Assembly: GCA_023430285.1 (NCBI GenBank)
Contig: JAEZAV010000088.1
Coordinates: forward strand, 1 to 10,257
Source: Methanobacteriota archaeon
GTDB taxonomy: Archaea > Methanobacteriota > Methanobacteria > Methanobacteriales > Methanobacteriaceae
DNA length: 10,257 nucleotides
Direction of reading: 5' to 3'
The notes beneath the pieces are model-generated. The model was not told where the DNA came from and ran no database searches. It saw only the letters and a program-made list of their open reading frames with translations. A program made the position numbers and the translations under genes. Shown piece by piece: positions 1 to 5,091 of the stretch (the first letter of the stretch is position 1; each line of letters starts with the position of its first letter).

Positions 1-117
1 AAGATCTATGATATTGGAAACACAGTAGAATGGCTTAAAAGTTCTGTAGAAATTGCACTGGAAGATCCAGAGGTGGGGGAAGATCTGAGATCCTACCTAA
101 CAGGAATAATCAAATAA
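1..117 (+). CDS. galU: C-terminal end of probable UTP-glucose-1-phosphate uridylyltransferase (GalU), partial
   Basis: The reading frame is open from the first base to a TAA at 115-117 and gives the last 38 residues of a protein. The segment YDIGNTVEWLKSSVEIAL followed by an acidic stretch and a short final helix resembles the C-terminus of GalU/GtaB proteins, where a YD(I/V)GN-type motif precedes a helix and a tail ending near E-D-L-x-x-Y-L. GalU joins glucose-1-phosphate and UTP to make UDP-glucose in the cytoplasm. The convergent neighbour is galE, whose substrate is UDP-glucose, which fits. The nucleotide-binding domain lies outside the window, so the call rests on a short tail and on context. 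A related sugar-phosphate nucleotidylyltransferase is the main alternative. Confidence 0.7.
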   Translation, partial: KIYDIGNTVEWLKSSVEIALEDPEVGEDLRSYLTGIIK

Positions 118-118
118 A

Positions 119-216
119 TTAAAAAAAGCCTTAATTCAAAATAATGGGGTTAAACCCCCTAAAATTAGGTTTTAATTGTTCGAACCATTTTATGGTGACG
201 AAATAGGAATATTCGT
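119..216. terminator. Convergent-gene terminator region with clustered inverted repeats
   Basis: This junction lies between the convergent galU and galE stop codons. It contains GGGG-TTAAA-CCCC (146-158), CCTAA-AA-TTAGG (158-169), ACCAT-TTT-ATGGT (184-196) and ACGAA-N9-TTCGT (198-216). On the minus strand the run of seven A at 121-127 reads as a U7 tract about 18 nt after the GC-rich hairpin, a good end for the galE transcript. On the plus strand the last hairpin is followed by TTTTA. Archaeal termination depends mainly on U-rich tracts, so the exact end points are inferred. Confidence 0.5.
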
Positions 217-217
217 T

Positions 218-1195
218 TTACTCCACATCATTATTTTTTTTATGCCAGTTCCATGCTGTTTCTATTATCACACTGATATCGTTGTACTGGGGTTTCCAGT
301 TAAGCACACTTTTGATCTTATCAGAACTTCCAACAAGCACTGGAGGATCTCCTGGTCTTCTATCAGATTCCACAGCCTCAATTGTCTTTCCTGTGACTTT
401 CCTGGCCCTTTCTATAACTTCCTGGACAGAAAATCCACTTCCATTACCTAAATTAAAATAATCACTTTTACCTCCTTCTTCAAGGTATTTTAAAGCTTTT
501 AAATGTGCATCAGCAAGGTCGGTTACATGGATATAATCCCTTATACAGGTACCATCTTCAGTTTCATAATCAGTCCCAAAGATTTGGATATTTTCCCTCT
601 TACCAATTGCAGCATCCAGTATGAGTGGTATTAAATGAGTTTCGGGGTTGTGATTTTCTCCTACTTCAGCTTCTGGATCGGCACCGGCAGCATTGAAGTA
701 GCGAAGTGAAACGTAGTTCAAATCATAAGCACGGCTGTAATCATCAAGAACTGTTTCAACCATTAATTTTCCCCTTCCATAGGGATTTATGGGGTTTTGA
801 GGATGGTTTTCTGTGATTGGAATTTCAACTGGATTTCCATAGGTTGCACAGGTGGATGAAAACACCAACCTTTTCACATCAAATTCTAGCATGACTTGAA
901 GCAGGTTTAAAGTATTTAATACGTTGTTCCTGTAATATTTCTGTGGATCCAATACAGACTCTCCAACATAGGCAAACGCAGCAAAATGCATAACAGCGTC
1001 TATTGTGTACTTTTTGAACACTTTCCTTATGGATTCAATATTTCCAAGATCTCCCCTTTCAAAGTGACCCCACTTCACAAAATCTTCATGACCATAACTT
1101 AGATTGTCAAAAACAACTGTTTCATAGCCGTTTTCTGAAAGCATTTTATTGATGTGGGATCCTATGTACCCGGCCCCACCTACTATGAGTATCAT
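218..1195 (-). CDS. galE: UDP-glucose 4-epimerase
   Basis: This 325-residue protein is a full-length extended short-chain dehydrogenase of the GalE family, which interconverts UDP-glucose and UDP-galactose in the cytoplasm using bound NAD. The N-terminus has the Rossmann dinucleotide motif GGAGYIGSH (residues 6-14). Then come the FAAFAYVGES segment (71-80), the SSTCATYG catalytic serine/threonine region (113-120), the YxxxK pair Y139/K143 in NPYGRGK, RYFNAAGADP (165-174), and the C-terminal RDYIHVTDLADAH (219-231) and RRPGDPP (279-285) motifs of GalE. Length and motif spacing are normal. The start is the first Met just before the Rossmann strand; there is no clear ribosome binding site ahead of it, so the message may be leaderless. 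It converges on the galU-like gene, suggesting a sugar-nucleotide locus supplying glycans. A paralogous epimerase acting on an N-acetylated sugar cannot be excluded. Confidence 0.93.
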   Translation of the reverse strand: MILIVGGAGYIGSHINKMLSENGYETVVFDNLSYGHEDFVKWGHFERGDLGNIESIRKVFKKYTIDAVMHFAAFAYVGESVLDPQKYYRNNVLNTLNLLQVMLEFDVKRLVFSSTCATYGNPVEIPITENHPQNPINPYGRGKLMVETVLDDYSRAYDLNYVSLRYFNAAGADPEAEVGENHNPETHLIPLILDAAIGKRENIQIFGTDYETEDGTCIRDYIHVTDLADAHLKALKYLEEGGKSDYFNLGNGSGFSVQEVIERARKVTGKTIEAVESDRRPGDPPVLVGSSDKIKSVLNWKPQYNDISVIIETAWNWHKKNNDVE

Positions 1196-1217
1196 GATCT
1201 AATCTTATTTGGTTCAA

Positions 1218-1228
1218 CATAAAAAAAA
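1218..1228 (-). promoter_or_regulatory. Candidate TATA-like element for leaderless galE transcription
   Basis: On the minus strand a T-rich box ending TTTTTATG is centred about 27 nt upstream of the galE start codon. That is the usual distance from an archaeal TATA box to the transcript start, and no Shine-Dalgarno sequence lies between. Together these suggest transcription starts at or next to the ATG. This is pattern-based only. Confidence 0.3.
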
Positions 1229-1251
1229 GTTTCCAAATCCATAATCGACAC

Positions 1252-1284
1252 AAACCCATTAAATAATTTTTAAACCCATTAAAT
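1252..1284. repeat. 13-bp direct repeat, 20-bp period
   Basis: AAACCCATTAAAT occurs exactly at 1252-1264 and again at 1272-1284, so the copies are 20 bp apart, about two helical turns. The pair lies 57-89 bp upstream of the galE start, behind the proposed galE TATA box, within the 273-bp gap between the divergent galE and the exported-protein genes. Same-face repeats of this kind can be regulator sites; the regulator, if any, is unknown. Confidence 0.45.
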
Positions 1285-1372
1285 CTGTCTTAATCAAATA
1301 AATACTCAACTATAATCGTTATTTTTGTCTAGTTTTAATGATCATTTAATTTCCAAAAATGTGAATCGAATG

Positions 1373-1396
1373 TTTTAAATAATTAAACTTTTAAAG
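1373..1396 (+). promoter_or_regulatory. Candidate TATA region for the exported-protein pair
   Basis: Two TATA-like boxes, TTTTAAATAA (1373-1382) and TTTTAAAG (1389-1396), lie 75-95 nt upstream of the first exported-protein start. The first would place the transcript start near 1404, leaving the hairpin at 1413-1444 in the 5' leader. The second would start the transcript inside the hairpin. The sequence alone does not decide between them. Confidence 0.3.
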
Positions 1397-1412
1397 TAAA
1401 AATGTAAGTATG

Positions 1413-1444
1413 TGATTCCAACCCCACCAATGGGTAGGGAATCA
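1413..1444 (+). promoter_or_regulatory. Leader hairpin or operator upstream of the exported-protein pair
   Basis: TGATTCC (1413-1419) pairs with GGAATCA (1438-1444), and inside this ACCC (1421-1424) pairs with GGGT (1432-1435) around a 7-nt loop, with a small internal loop between the stems. The structure ends 11 nt before the GAGGTGA ribosome binding site. It is not followed by a T-run, so it is unlikely to be a terminator. It may be an operator near the transcript start, or an RNA element affecting translation or stability. Confidence 0.45.
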
Positions 1445-1455
1445 AACAATAAAAC

Positions 1456-1462
1456 GAGGTGA
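1456..1462 (+). promoter_or_regulatory. Ribosome binding site of the first exported-protein gene
   Basis: GAGGTGA is a strong match to the archaeal anti-Shine-Dalgarno sequence and sits 6 nt before the ATG at 1469. It fixes that start and suggests the gene is well translated. Confidence 0.75.
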
Positions 1463-1468
1463 ATTACA

Positions 1469-1939
1469 ATGAAAATGCATATTATGGCTATTGCAACATT
1501 TTTTATGGTTTTACTAATGTCTTTTGGTGCTGTTTCTGCAGCAGATTCTAACAGTTTTACTAATGTGAATTTCGCAAATAGCGGTGCTTTCAATGTTGAT
1601 ATTGTCACGGTAGATGATACTCCAATGCCGATCCAAGGAACTATAAGTTTTAAAGGTCTCCAATACAATGATTACGCAGCTATAAAAGTTAAATGGACAT
1701 ATTCTAATCCTGGTGAAGGAGATTACTATCTCAAAGTGATAGTAGATTATACTGATAAGTTTGGGGACATAGAACAAGATTATAACTATCTTTACATCGA
1801 AAATGGCACTGCTTCAATGTCCGATGTAATGCAAATGCCATACATGGACTTGAGTAAACCTGTTGACATAAAAATTACAGGAAGCAAAATCGATTACTAT
1901 GACATTGGTGACTTAGAACTAATTTCCGCAAAAAATTAA
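1469..1939 (+). CDS. Small exported protein of unknown function, paralog 1
   Basis: I do not recognise the family. The 156-residue product begins with a classic signal peptide: a short basic start (MKMH), a hydrophobic stretch at about residues 5-19, and a likely signal peptidase site after AVSA (residue 24). The mature part of about 132 residues is acidic, rich in Tyr, Asp and Asn, has no cysteine, and alternates hydrophobic and polar residues (for example AAIKVKW and YYLKVIVDY), suggesting a beta-sandwich. It has one N-glycosylation sequon in ENGT. No membrane anchor follows the signal peptide, so it is probably released or bound to the cell surface. A paralog follows 35 nt downstream with its own ribosome binding site, so the two are probably co-transcribed. 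The start is supported by GAGGTGA. Confidence 0.85.
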   Translation: MKMHIMAIATFFMVLLMSFGAVSAADSNSFTNVNFANSGAFNVDIVTVDDTPMPIQGTISFKGLQYNDYAAIKVKWTYSNPGEGDYYLKVIVDYTDKFGDIEQDYNYLYIENGTASMSDVMQMPYMDLSKPVDIKITGSKIDYYDIGDLELISAKN

Positions 1940-1963
1940 TCGAACTCAGGAATTAAAAAAACT

Positions 1964-1968
1964 AGGTG
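1964..1968 (+). promoter_or_regulatory. Ribosome binding site of the second exported-protein gene
   Basis: AGGTG lies 6 nt before the ATG at 1975, in the short 35-nt gap after the first paralog. No TATA box is evident in the gap, which fits co-transcription with independent translation initiation. Confidence 0.65.
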
Positions 1969-1974
1969 TATTAA

Positions 1975-2433
1975 ATGAAAATGCGTATTATGGCTATTGC
2001 TACGTTATTTGTAGCCTTGATGATGACTTGTGGTGCCGTTTCAGCTGTAGATTCTAATGCTTTTACCAATGTGAATATGGCAAACAGTGGACCATTAAAC
2101 TTTAAAGTTACTGCTTTAGATGAGGATCCATTGTTAATTCAGGGAACAATGGCCTTTAAAGGTATCCAATATGATGATTACGCTGCTGTAAAAGTTAAAT
2201 GGACAGATGCATTTCCAGGTGCAGGGGCTTACCTTATTGACTTCGACATTGGATACATAGATAAATTTGGGGATATTGAAAACCAAAAAATGTTCGGGTT
2301 ATTTGTACAAAATGGCACTCAATCTACCTCCAGGGTATTGGATATTGGATACATGGATCTGAGTAAAACTGCTAACATAACAGTTAATGCATATAAATAC
2401 TCGGATATTGAACCTTATGGGCCATTTTGTTAA
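1975..2433 (+). CDS. Small exported protein of unknown function, paralog 2
   Basis: This 152-residue protein aligns without gaps to its upstream neighbour over the first 80 or so residues and overall at roughly half identity by eye, so the pair is a tandem duplication. Shared features are the signal peptide (MKM-IMAIAT start, cleavage expected after AVSA at residue 24), FTNVN-ANSG, IQGT, the FKG-QY-DYAA-KVKWT block, DKFGDIE, the NGT sequon and YMDLSK. It carries a second sequon, NIT, near residue 135. The C-terminus diverges from paralog 1 and ends in a lone cysteine (PYGPFC); the frame after the stop codon still reads a TLELNSEF-like stretch reminiscent of the other paralog's LELIS end, so the tail may be shortened. 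Function is unknown; a surface or secreted role is inferred only from the signal peptide. Confidence 0.84.
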   Translation: MKMRIMAIATLFVALMMTCGAVSAVDSNAFTNVNMANSGPLNFKVTALDEDPLLIQGTMAFKGIQYDDYAAVKVKWTDAFPGAGAYLIDFDIGYIDKFGDIENQKMFGLFVQNGTQSTSRVLDIGYMDLSKTANITVNAYKYSDIEPYGPFC

Positions 2434-2660
2434 GATCCAACCCTAGAGCTGAATTCAGAATTTATAATAAATTTTGGATTTGTTTAATTTTTTTTCATCA
2501 TTGGAGAAAATCACTAAGCAGATTAAGGGTAAAATGATTCAGGTTTATTTTCAAATTTTTCATATTTATTTTTCAAAAATATATAACCTAGATTTCTGCT
2601 TTAAACTTTAGGTATATTCCTTATTTTGGGGTTTAATTCATCTAAATTTGGTTTTAACAA
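2434..2660 (+). other. Intergenic stretch, AT-rich
   Basis: Apart from a T8 run (annotated separately), this stretch holds only weak AT-rich symmetry such as ATTTTT-C-AAAAAT near 2570-2582. I see no gene, tRNA or repeat family in it. Confidence 0.5.
2459..2495 (+). terminator. Probable terminator of the exported-protein operon
   Basis: A weak inverted repeat AATTTA-TAA-TAAATT (2459-2473) is followed by a run of eight T at 2488-2495, about 55 nt after the second paralog's stop. A T-rich tract is the main known archaeal termination signal, so the T run carries most of the weight here. Confidence 0.5.
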
Positions 2661-2702
2661 TTTTTATAAGATTCCATGAACATATATAATGTTAAAGGTG
2701 GG
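2661..2702 (+). promoter_or_regulatory. Promoter and ribosome binding site of the cysteine-rich protein gene
   Basis: TTTTTATAAG (2661-2670) is a good archaeal TATA box. The expected transcript start near 2690 lies just before AAAGGTGGGATC, a close match to the anti-Shine-Dalgarno sequence, which precedes the ATG at 2712. The upstream in-frame ATG at 2676 would lie ahead of this transcript start, which argues for 2712 as the true start. Confidence 0.5.
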
Positions 2703-2711
2703 ATCAAAAAA

Positions 2712-3026
2712 ATGGGTAAAGTAGCTTTAAATCGTGAAAATATCAACAAGTGCCTGTGTGCGACATGTCCAGTACAGGTCGATAGTAAATGTTCCAAGGA
2801 CAAACTTGAACTGGTAAATCAGAAGCTTGAGAAGGAGGGTGATGTTAGGAGCATGTTTAAGGATGAAGAACTTCCACTTGTTTACTGTGCCTTTGGAGTG
2901 GCAGAATGTGGTGATCTCTCAAGCATGGAACTTTGCAAATGCACCCAGTGTCCTGTTTGGTTAGAAAACAATCTTGCAAATAACGAACCCATTGAGTACT
3001 TCTGTGTGGAGGGTGTGCCTAAGTGA
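2712..3026 (+). CDS. Cysteine-rich protein, DUF2769-like
   Basis: Starting at the ATG behind AAGGTGGGATC, the product is 104 residues with ten cysteines. It has two copies of a CxCxxCPV module: C14-L-C16-A-T-C19-P and C75-K-C77-T-Q-C80-P, with further cysteines at 27, 59, 66 and 98. The pattern resembles archaeal DUF2769 proteins, whose function is not known; the cysteine spacing suggests binding of zinc or an iron-sulfur cluster, which is inference. There is no signal peptide or membrane segment, so it should be cytoplasmic. It appears to be transcribed alone, from its own TATA box to hairpins after the stop. An in-frame ATG 36 nt upstream (2676) would add 12 residues but lacks a ribosome binding site. 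The two modules point to an internal duplication. Confidence 0.8.
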   Translation: MGKVALNRENINKCLCATCPVQVDSKCSKDKLELVNQKLEKEGDVRSMFKDEELPLVYCAFGVAECGDLSSMELCKCTQCPVWLENNLANNEPIEYFCVEGVPK

Positions 3027-3045
3027 AACCTTAAAAAAAGTTTCA
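3024..3045 (+). terminator. Hairpin overlapping the cysteine-rich gene stop codon
   Basis: TGAAAC (3024-3029, beginning with the TGA stop) can pair with GTTTCA (3040-3045) across a 10-nt A-rich loop. No T-run follows on the plus strand. On the minus strand the A-runs at 3033-3039 and 3046-3052 read as U7 tracts and could stop transcripts arriving from the opposite gene. Confidence 0.3.
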
Positions 3046-3278
3046 TAAAAAAATATTTGTGACTAAAAAATTAGTCCTGGTCCACAATACACCAGATGGA
3101 AGTTGAGTTGTTGCAGGTTAAATACTAATCCTGAGAATATATGATAAGCATGCCTTAGATCAATCTAATCCATATTCCATTTGATAAACATAAATCTCAA
3201 TGAAACCATACACATTTGCTTGTCATATAAGAATGGTTTGTGTATCATAAATAAAATCAAAATTAAAAGAGAGAGAAA
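3027..3278. other. Convergent intergenic region with hairpins, no gene seen
   Basis: This 252-nt gap separates the convergent cysteine-rich gene and the winged-helix gene. It holds the hairpins at 3024-3045 and 3061-3095, an ATACACA/TGTGTAT inverted pair at 3208-3214 and 3239-3245, and a minus-strand T-rich tract at about 3246-3275 suited to end the winged-helix transcript. The only short ORFs have no ribosome binding site. A small RNA is possible but cannot be supported from sequence alone. Confidence 0.5.
3061..3095 (+). other. Two abutting hairpins
   Basis: GACTAA-AAAA-TTAGTC (3061-3076) is a perfect 6-bp stem with a 4-nt loop. It is followed without any gap by CTGGT-N9-ACCAG (3077-3095), a 5-bp stem. 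The two could stack coaxially in RNA. They lie 35 nt after the cysteine-rich gene, and may protect its 3' end or form part of a small RNA. Confidence 0.4.
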
Positions 3279-3743
3279 TTAAGAGTTTAATGTGTAATAA
3301 TCTCCGTCTGGAAGTTGTATCCTACTTATGAGTCCCTTGTTTTCCAGTGAAGCTAGAATGTTGTAAGTTTTAAGACTGCTGAGTTTTAGTTCTCCGTAGA
3401 GCATTTGTCCTTCAAGCAGTGTCTTGGAAATCTTTCCTTCGTCTGCAACAAAATTCTTTAAAATTTCAAAAGCCTTTTCTTCTGTCTGATTTAATTCTTC
3501 GTTGGCCACTTCTTCCTTAGAATCCCATACATTAACATTTCCTGTTTCAAGGAGTTTCACTGTGTTGTTACTGTAATCTATGATGGATTTACTGTCTAAA
3601 TGGTTTAAAATGTCTTTCAAATCAACTTCAGACATATCTAAATCTAATTTAAGTATTCTGTAGGGCACTCCTTCCTTGTACTCATTTTGAAAGTACTTAA
3701 CCTGATTAAGGACCCTGTTTTCTTTTTTAGTTATGTGGAGCAT
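3279..3743 (-). CDS. Predicted DNA-binding protein with two winged-helix-like domains
   Basis: I cannot name a family. The 154-residue product reads as two winged-helix-like halves joined by an acidic linker (about 72-88). The first half (about 4-66) has a helix, then VPYRILKLDLDMSEVDLKDIL and a short hydrophobic wing ending VKLL. The second (about 88-154) has TEEKAFEILKNFV, a helix-turn-helix-like stretch at 106-137, and a wing LISRIQLPDGDYYTL typical of such domains. There are no cysteines and no ligand domain, so a simple DNA-binding regulator is the best guess. The ATG has no ribosome binding site at normal spacing (AGGTG sits 16 nt away). It is divergent from the nurA-herA-mre11-rad50 operon by 268 nt. 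Inverted repeats in that gap suggest self-regulation; control of the repair operon is speculation. Confidence 0.75.
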   Translation of the reverse strand: MLHITKKENRVLNQVKYFQNEYKEGVPYRILKLDLDMSEVDLKDILNHLDSKSIIDYSNNTVKLLETGNVNVWDSKEEVANEELNQTEEKAFEILKNFVADEGKISKTLLEGQMLYGELKLSSLKTYNILASLENKGLISRIQLPDGDYYTLNS

Positions 3744-3750
3744 GTAAAAT

Positions 3751-3762
3751 GTGTATGTACAC
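3751..3762. promoter_or_regulatory. 12-bp palindrome just upstream of the winged-helix gene
   Basis: GTGTA-TG-TACAC is a perfect inverted repeat 7 bp before the winged-helix start codon. A symmetrical site in this position is typical of autoregulatory operators. The half-site TGTGTAT recurs after the same gene at 3239-3245, with its complement at 3208-3214. Confidence 0.4.
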
Positions 3763-3770
3763 CTAACAAA

Positions 3771-3797
3771 TTAAACATTTCCCATGCCAAATGACAT
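3771..3797 (-). promoter_or_regulatory. Possible 8-codon leader ORF before the winged-helix gene
   Basis: On the minus strand GGGAGG (3813-3808) is followed after 10 nt by an ATG that opens a tiny ORF, MSFGMGNV, ending in TAA 27 nt before the winged-helix start. GGGAGG is the strongest ribosome binding site in this gap, yet no annotated gene uses it. The arrangement fits a translated leader that controls the downstream gene. Chance cannot be excluded for such a short ORF. Confidence 0.3.
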
Positions 3798-3805
3798 TGA
3801 GTCAT
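3791..3805. promoter_or_regulatory. Inverted repeat in the divergent intergenic region
   Basis: ATGAC-ATTGA-GTCAT has perfect 5-bp arms and a 5-bp spacer. It overlaps the possible leader ORF start and lies between the winged-helix gene and the repair operon, so it is a candidate regulator site separate from the palindrome at 3751-3762. Confidence 0.35.
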
Positions 3806-3937
3806 ATCCTCCCTTAATTCAAAAAAATTACAAAATATCCATTAAAAAAGACATAGGAATGAATAACTGTTACTATTTTGTGTTAGGGGCAGAAATATTC
3901 TTTAAACGTGTTCAGTGTATATTCATGATCGGGACAT

Positions 3938-4005
3938 TATAAAAAAAATGGATTAAATATTGGAATGTATAATATTAAACTAATCAAGATCATGTTAAGG
4001 AAGGT
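3938..4005 (+). promoter_or_regulatory. Promoter region and ribosome binding site of the repair operon
   Basis: Two TATA-like boxes are visible: TTATAAAA (3938-3945), implying a start near 3967 and a leader of about 45 nt, and TATAATAT (3968-3975), implying a start near 3997 and a leader of about 15 nt. Both leaders would include the purine-rich AAGGAAGGT (3997-4005), 6-7 nt before the nurA ATG. No other promoter is needed for the four overlapping genes that follow. Confidence 0.45.
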
Positions 4006-4011
4006 TTAGAA

Positions 4012-5091
4012 ATGTTAGATTCACTCTATCAAAGGGCACTACAAAAGAGGGATGAAATAAACCAGAAGATCAGTGATGATTTTATGGATGCAGATGTGGA
4101 TCCATCCAAACATTGGATTCCACACAAAATAGAAGAGGATGAAGGAAACTGTTCCATAGCTGCAGGTGATGGGAGTATCAACAAAAAAAATTTCATGGGA
4201 TTCATATTCTACGCCATCGATGCTGAATGTCTAGTTTTCAATGATAAACTCATGAAAATAGGAAGTTCCGAAATTGACATCATACCGCACCACGACTTTG
4301 TTGAAGACAGGTTAAGAAATTACATGGGAATATTTGAGGTTAAAAATGCACTTCGAGCACTCAATGAACACGAAATAGAATATTTACTCTTCGATGGTTC
4401 AATAATGGGAAACTTGATAAGACCAATTCCCATGGAAAAAAGACTTAAAGCAGAGATTAAGGATAAAATAAAGAAAGAATACGTGCCAAAACTTAAAGAT
4501 GCCCTTGATATAGATTTGAACAAGTCAATGGTGGGAATAACATCCTCACAATTTTCAGAGAAAATGGAGGAGTTTGAAGATCCTGTGAATGCCATGATAT
4601 ACCTCGAAAGTATTGAAAACCTGCTGGTGATAAAGAAACTCCTGGAAAATGAGAGATCTGTCATGGGCATATCAAAAACATCCACCAACAGGGAATATTT
4701 CAAGTACAAAATTCCTGACATGGCAATATTTGACAGGTACAGCAGAGAAGAAGGATTCACCAAACCCCAACCAATGAAGATTTCCAAACCAATGAAGATT
4801 TCCAAACGTAAAGAGTTTCCGGTTGAAAACGATTTTTTCCAGGGATTAACCTTCACAATATTCTATGCAAGACTTGAAAACCACAAGAACATACTGAAGT
4901 TTGAACTGCCCTACATAGCTGATGAAAAAGACATAAAAAAGCTATTGGGAACCATTAAAAATCACAGTGCGGAAGGCTATCCGTTATTACTAAAAAAAGC
5001 ACACAACGATGTTGTTATAAAGAGGAAAGACCTTGAAAATCTTTCAAAGATTATAGGATTCATGGAAAAAAGTGGGAGAGAGATGTTATGA
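4012..5091 (+). CDS. nurA: DNA end-processing nuclease NurA
   Basis: This 359-residue protein matches the archaeal NurA family, a manganese-dependent single-strand endonuclease and 5'-3' exonuclease that binds the HerA translocase. NurA motifs are all present: AAGDGSINKK (acidic D53), LLFDGSIMGN (D128), GISKTST (K222), PDMAIFDRYS (D241), the FELPYIAD segment (297-304) and a late histidine in AHNDVVIKR (H331). Length is normal for the family. An exact in-frame 18-bp tandem duplication at 4771-4806 gives PMKISKPMKISK (254-265), between the D241 motif and the C-terminal part; it looks recent. The gene leads the operon, and its stop overlaps the herA start as ATGA. Start chosen from AAGGAAGGT. 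With HerA it resects double-strand breaks to give 3' tails. Confidence 0.92.
   Translation: MLDSLYQRALQKRDEINQKISDDFMDADVDPSKHWIPHKIEEDEGNCSIAAGDGSINKKNFMGFIFYAIDAECLVFNDKLMKIGSSEIDIIPHHDFVEDRLRNYMGIFEVKNALRALNEHEIEYLLFDGSIMGNLIRPIPMEKRLKAEIKDKIKKEYVPKLKDALDIDLNKSMVGITSSQFSEKMEEFEDPVNAMIYLESIENLLVIKKLLENERSVMGISKTSTNREYFKYKIPDMAIFDRYSREEGFTKPQPMKISKPMKISKRKEFPVENDFFQGLTFTIFYARLENHKNILKFELPYIADEKDIKKLLGTIKNHSAEGYPLLLKKAHNDVVIKRKDLENLSKIIGFMEKSGREML
4771..4806 (+). repeat. 18-bp perfect tandem duplication inside nurA
   Basis: CCAATGAAGATTTCCAAA is present twice with no gap (4771-4788 and 4789-4806). The copies are identical at DNA level and keep the reading frame, adding six residues (PMKISK). 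Identity including third codon positions indicates a recent slippage event. Confidence 0.9.

Noticed and set aside
176..451. Plus-strand open frame across the 3' end of galE
   Set aside because: It is antisense to conserved GalE C-terminal motifs and has no ribosome binding site.
1375..1777. Minus-strand open frames across the first exported-protein gene
   Set aside because: They run through its signal peptide and promoter in antisense and show no family features; the plus-strand gene has a strong ribosome binding site and a conserved paralog.
2676..2711. Upstream in-frame ATG adding 12 residues to the cysteine-rich protein
   Set aside because: It has no ribosome binding site and would lie before the transcript start expected from TTTTTATAAG. 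The ATG at 2712 has AAGGTGGGATC ahead of it.
3096..3128. Ten-codon ORF (MEVELLQVKY) in the convergent gap
   Set aside because: There is no ribosome binding site, and its ATG falls directly after a hairpin arm; most likely chance.
4320..4856. Long open frame on the minus strand inside nurA (178 codons)
   Set aside because: It is antisense to a clear NurA with all motifs, and its translation is serine- and phenylalanine-rich low-quality sequence with no recognisable domain.
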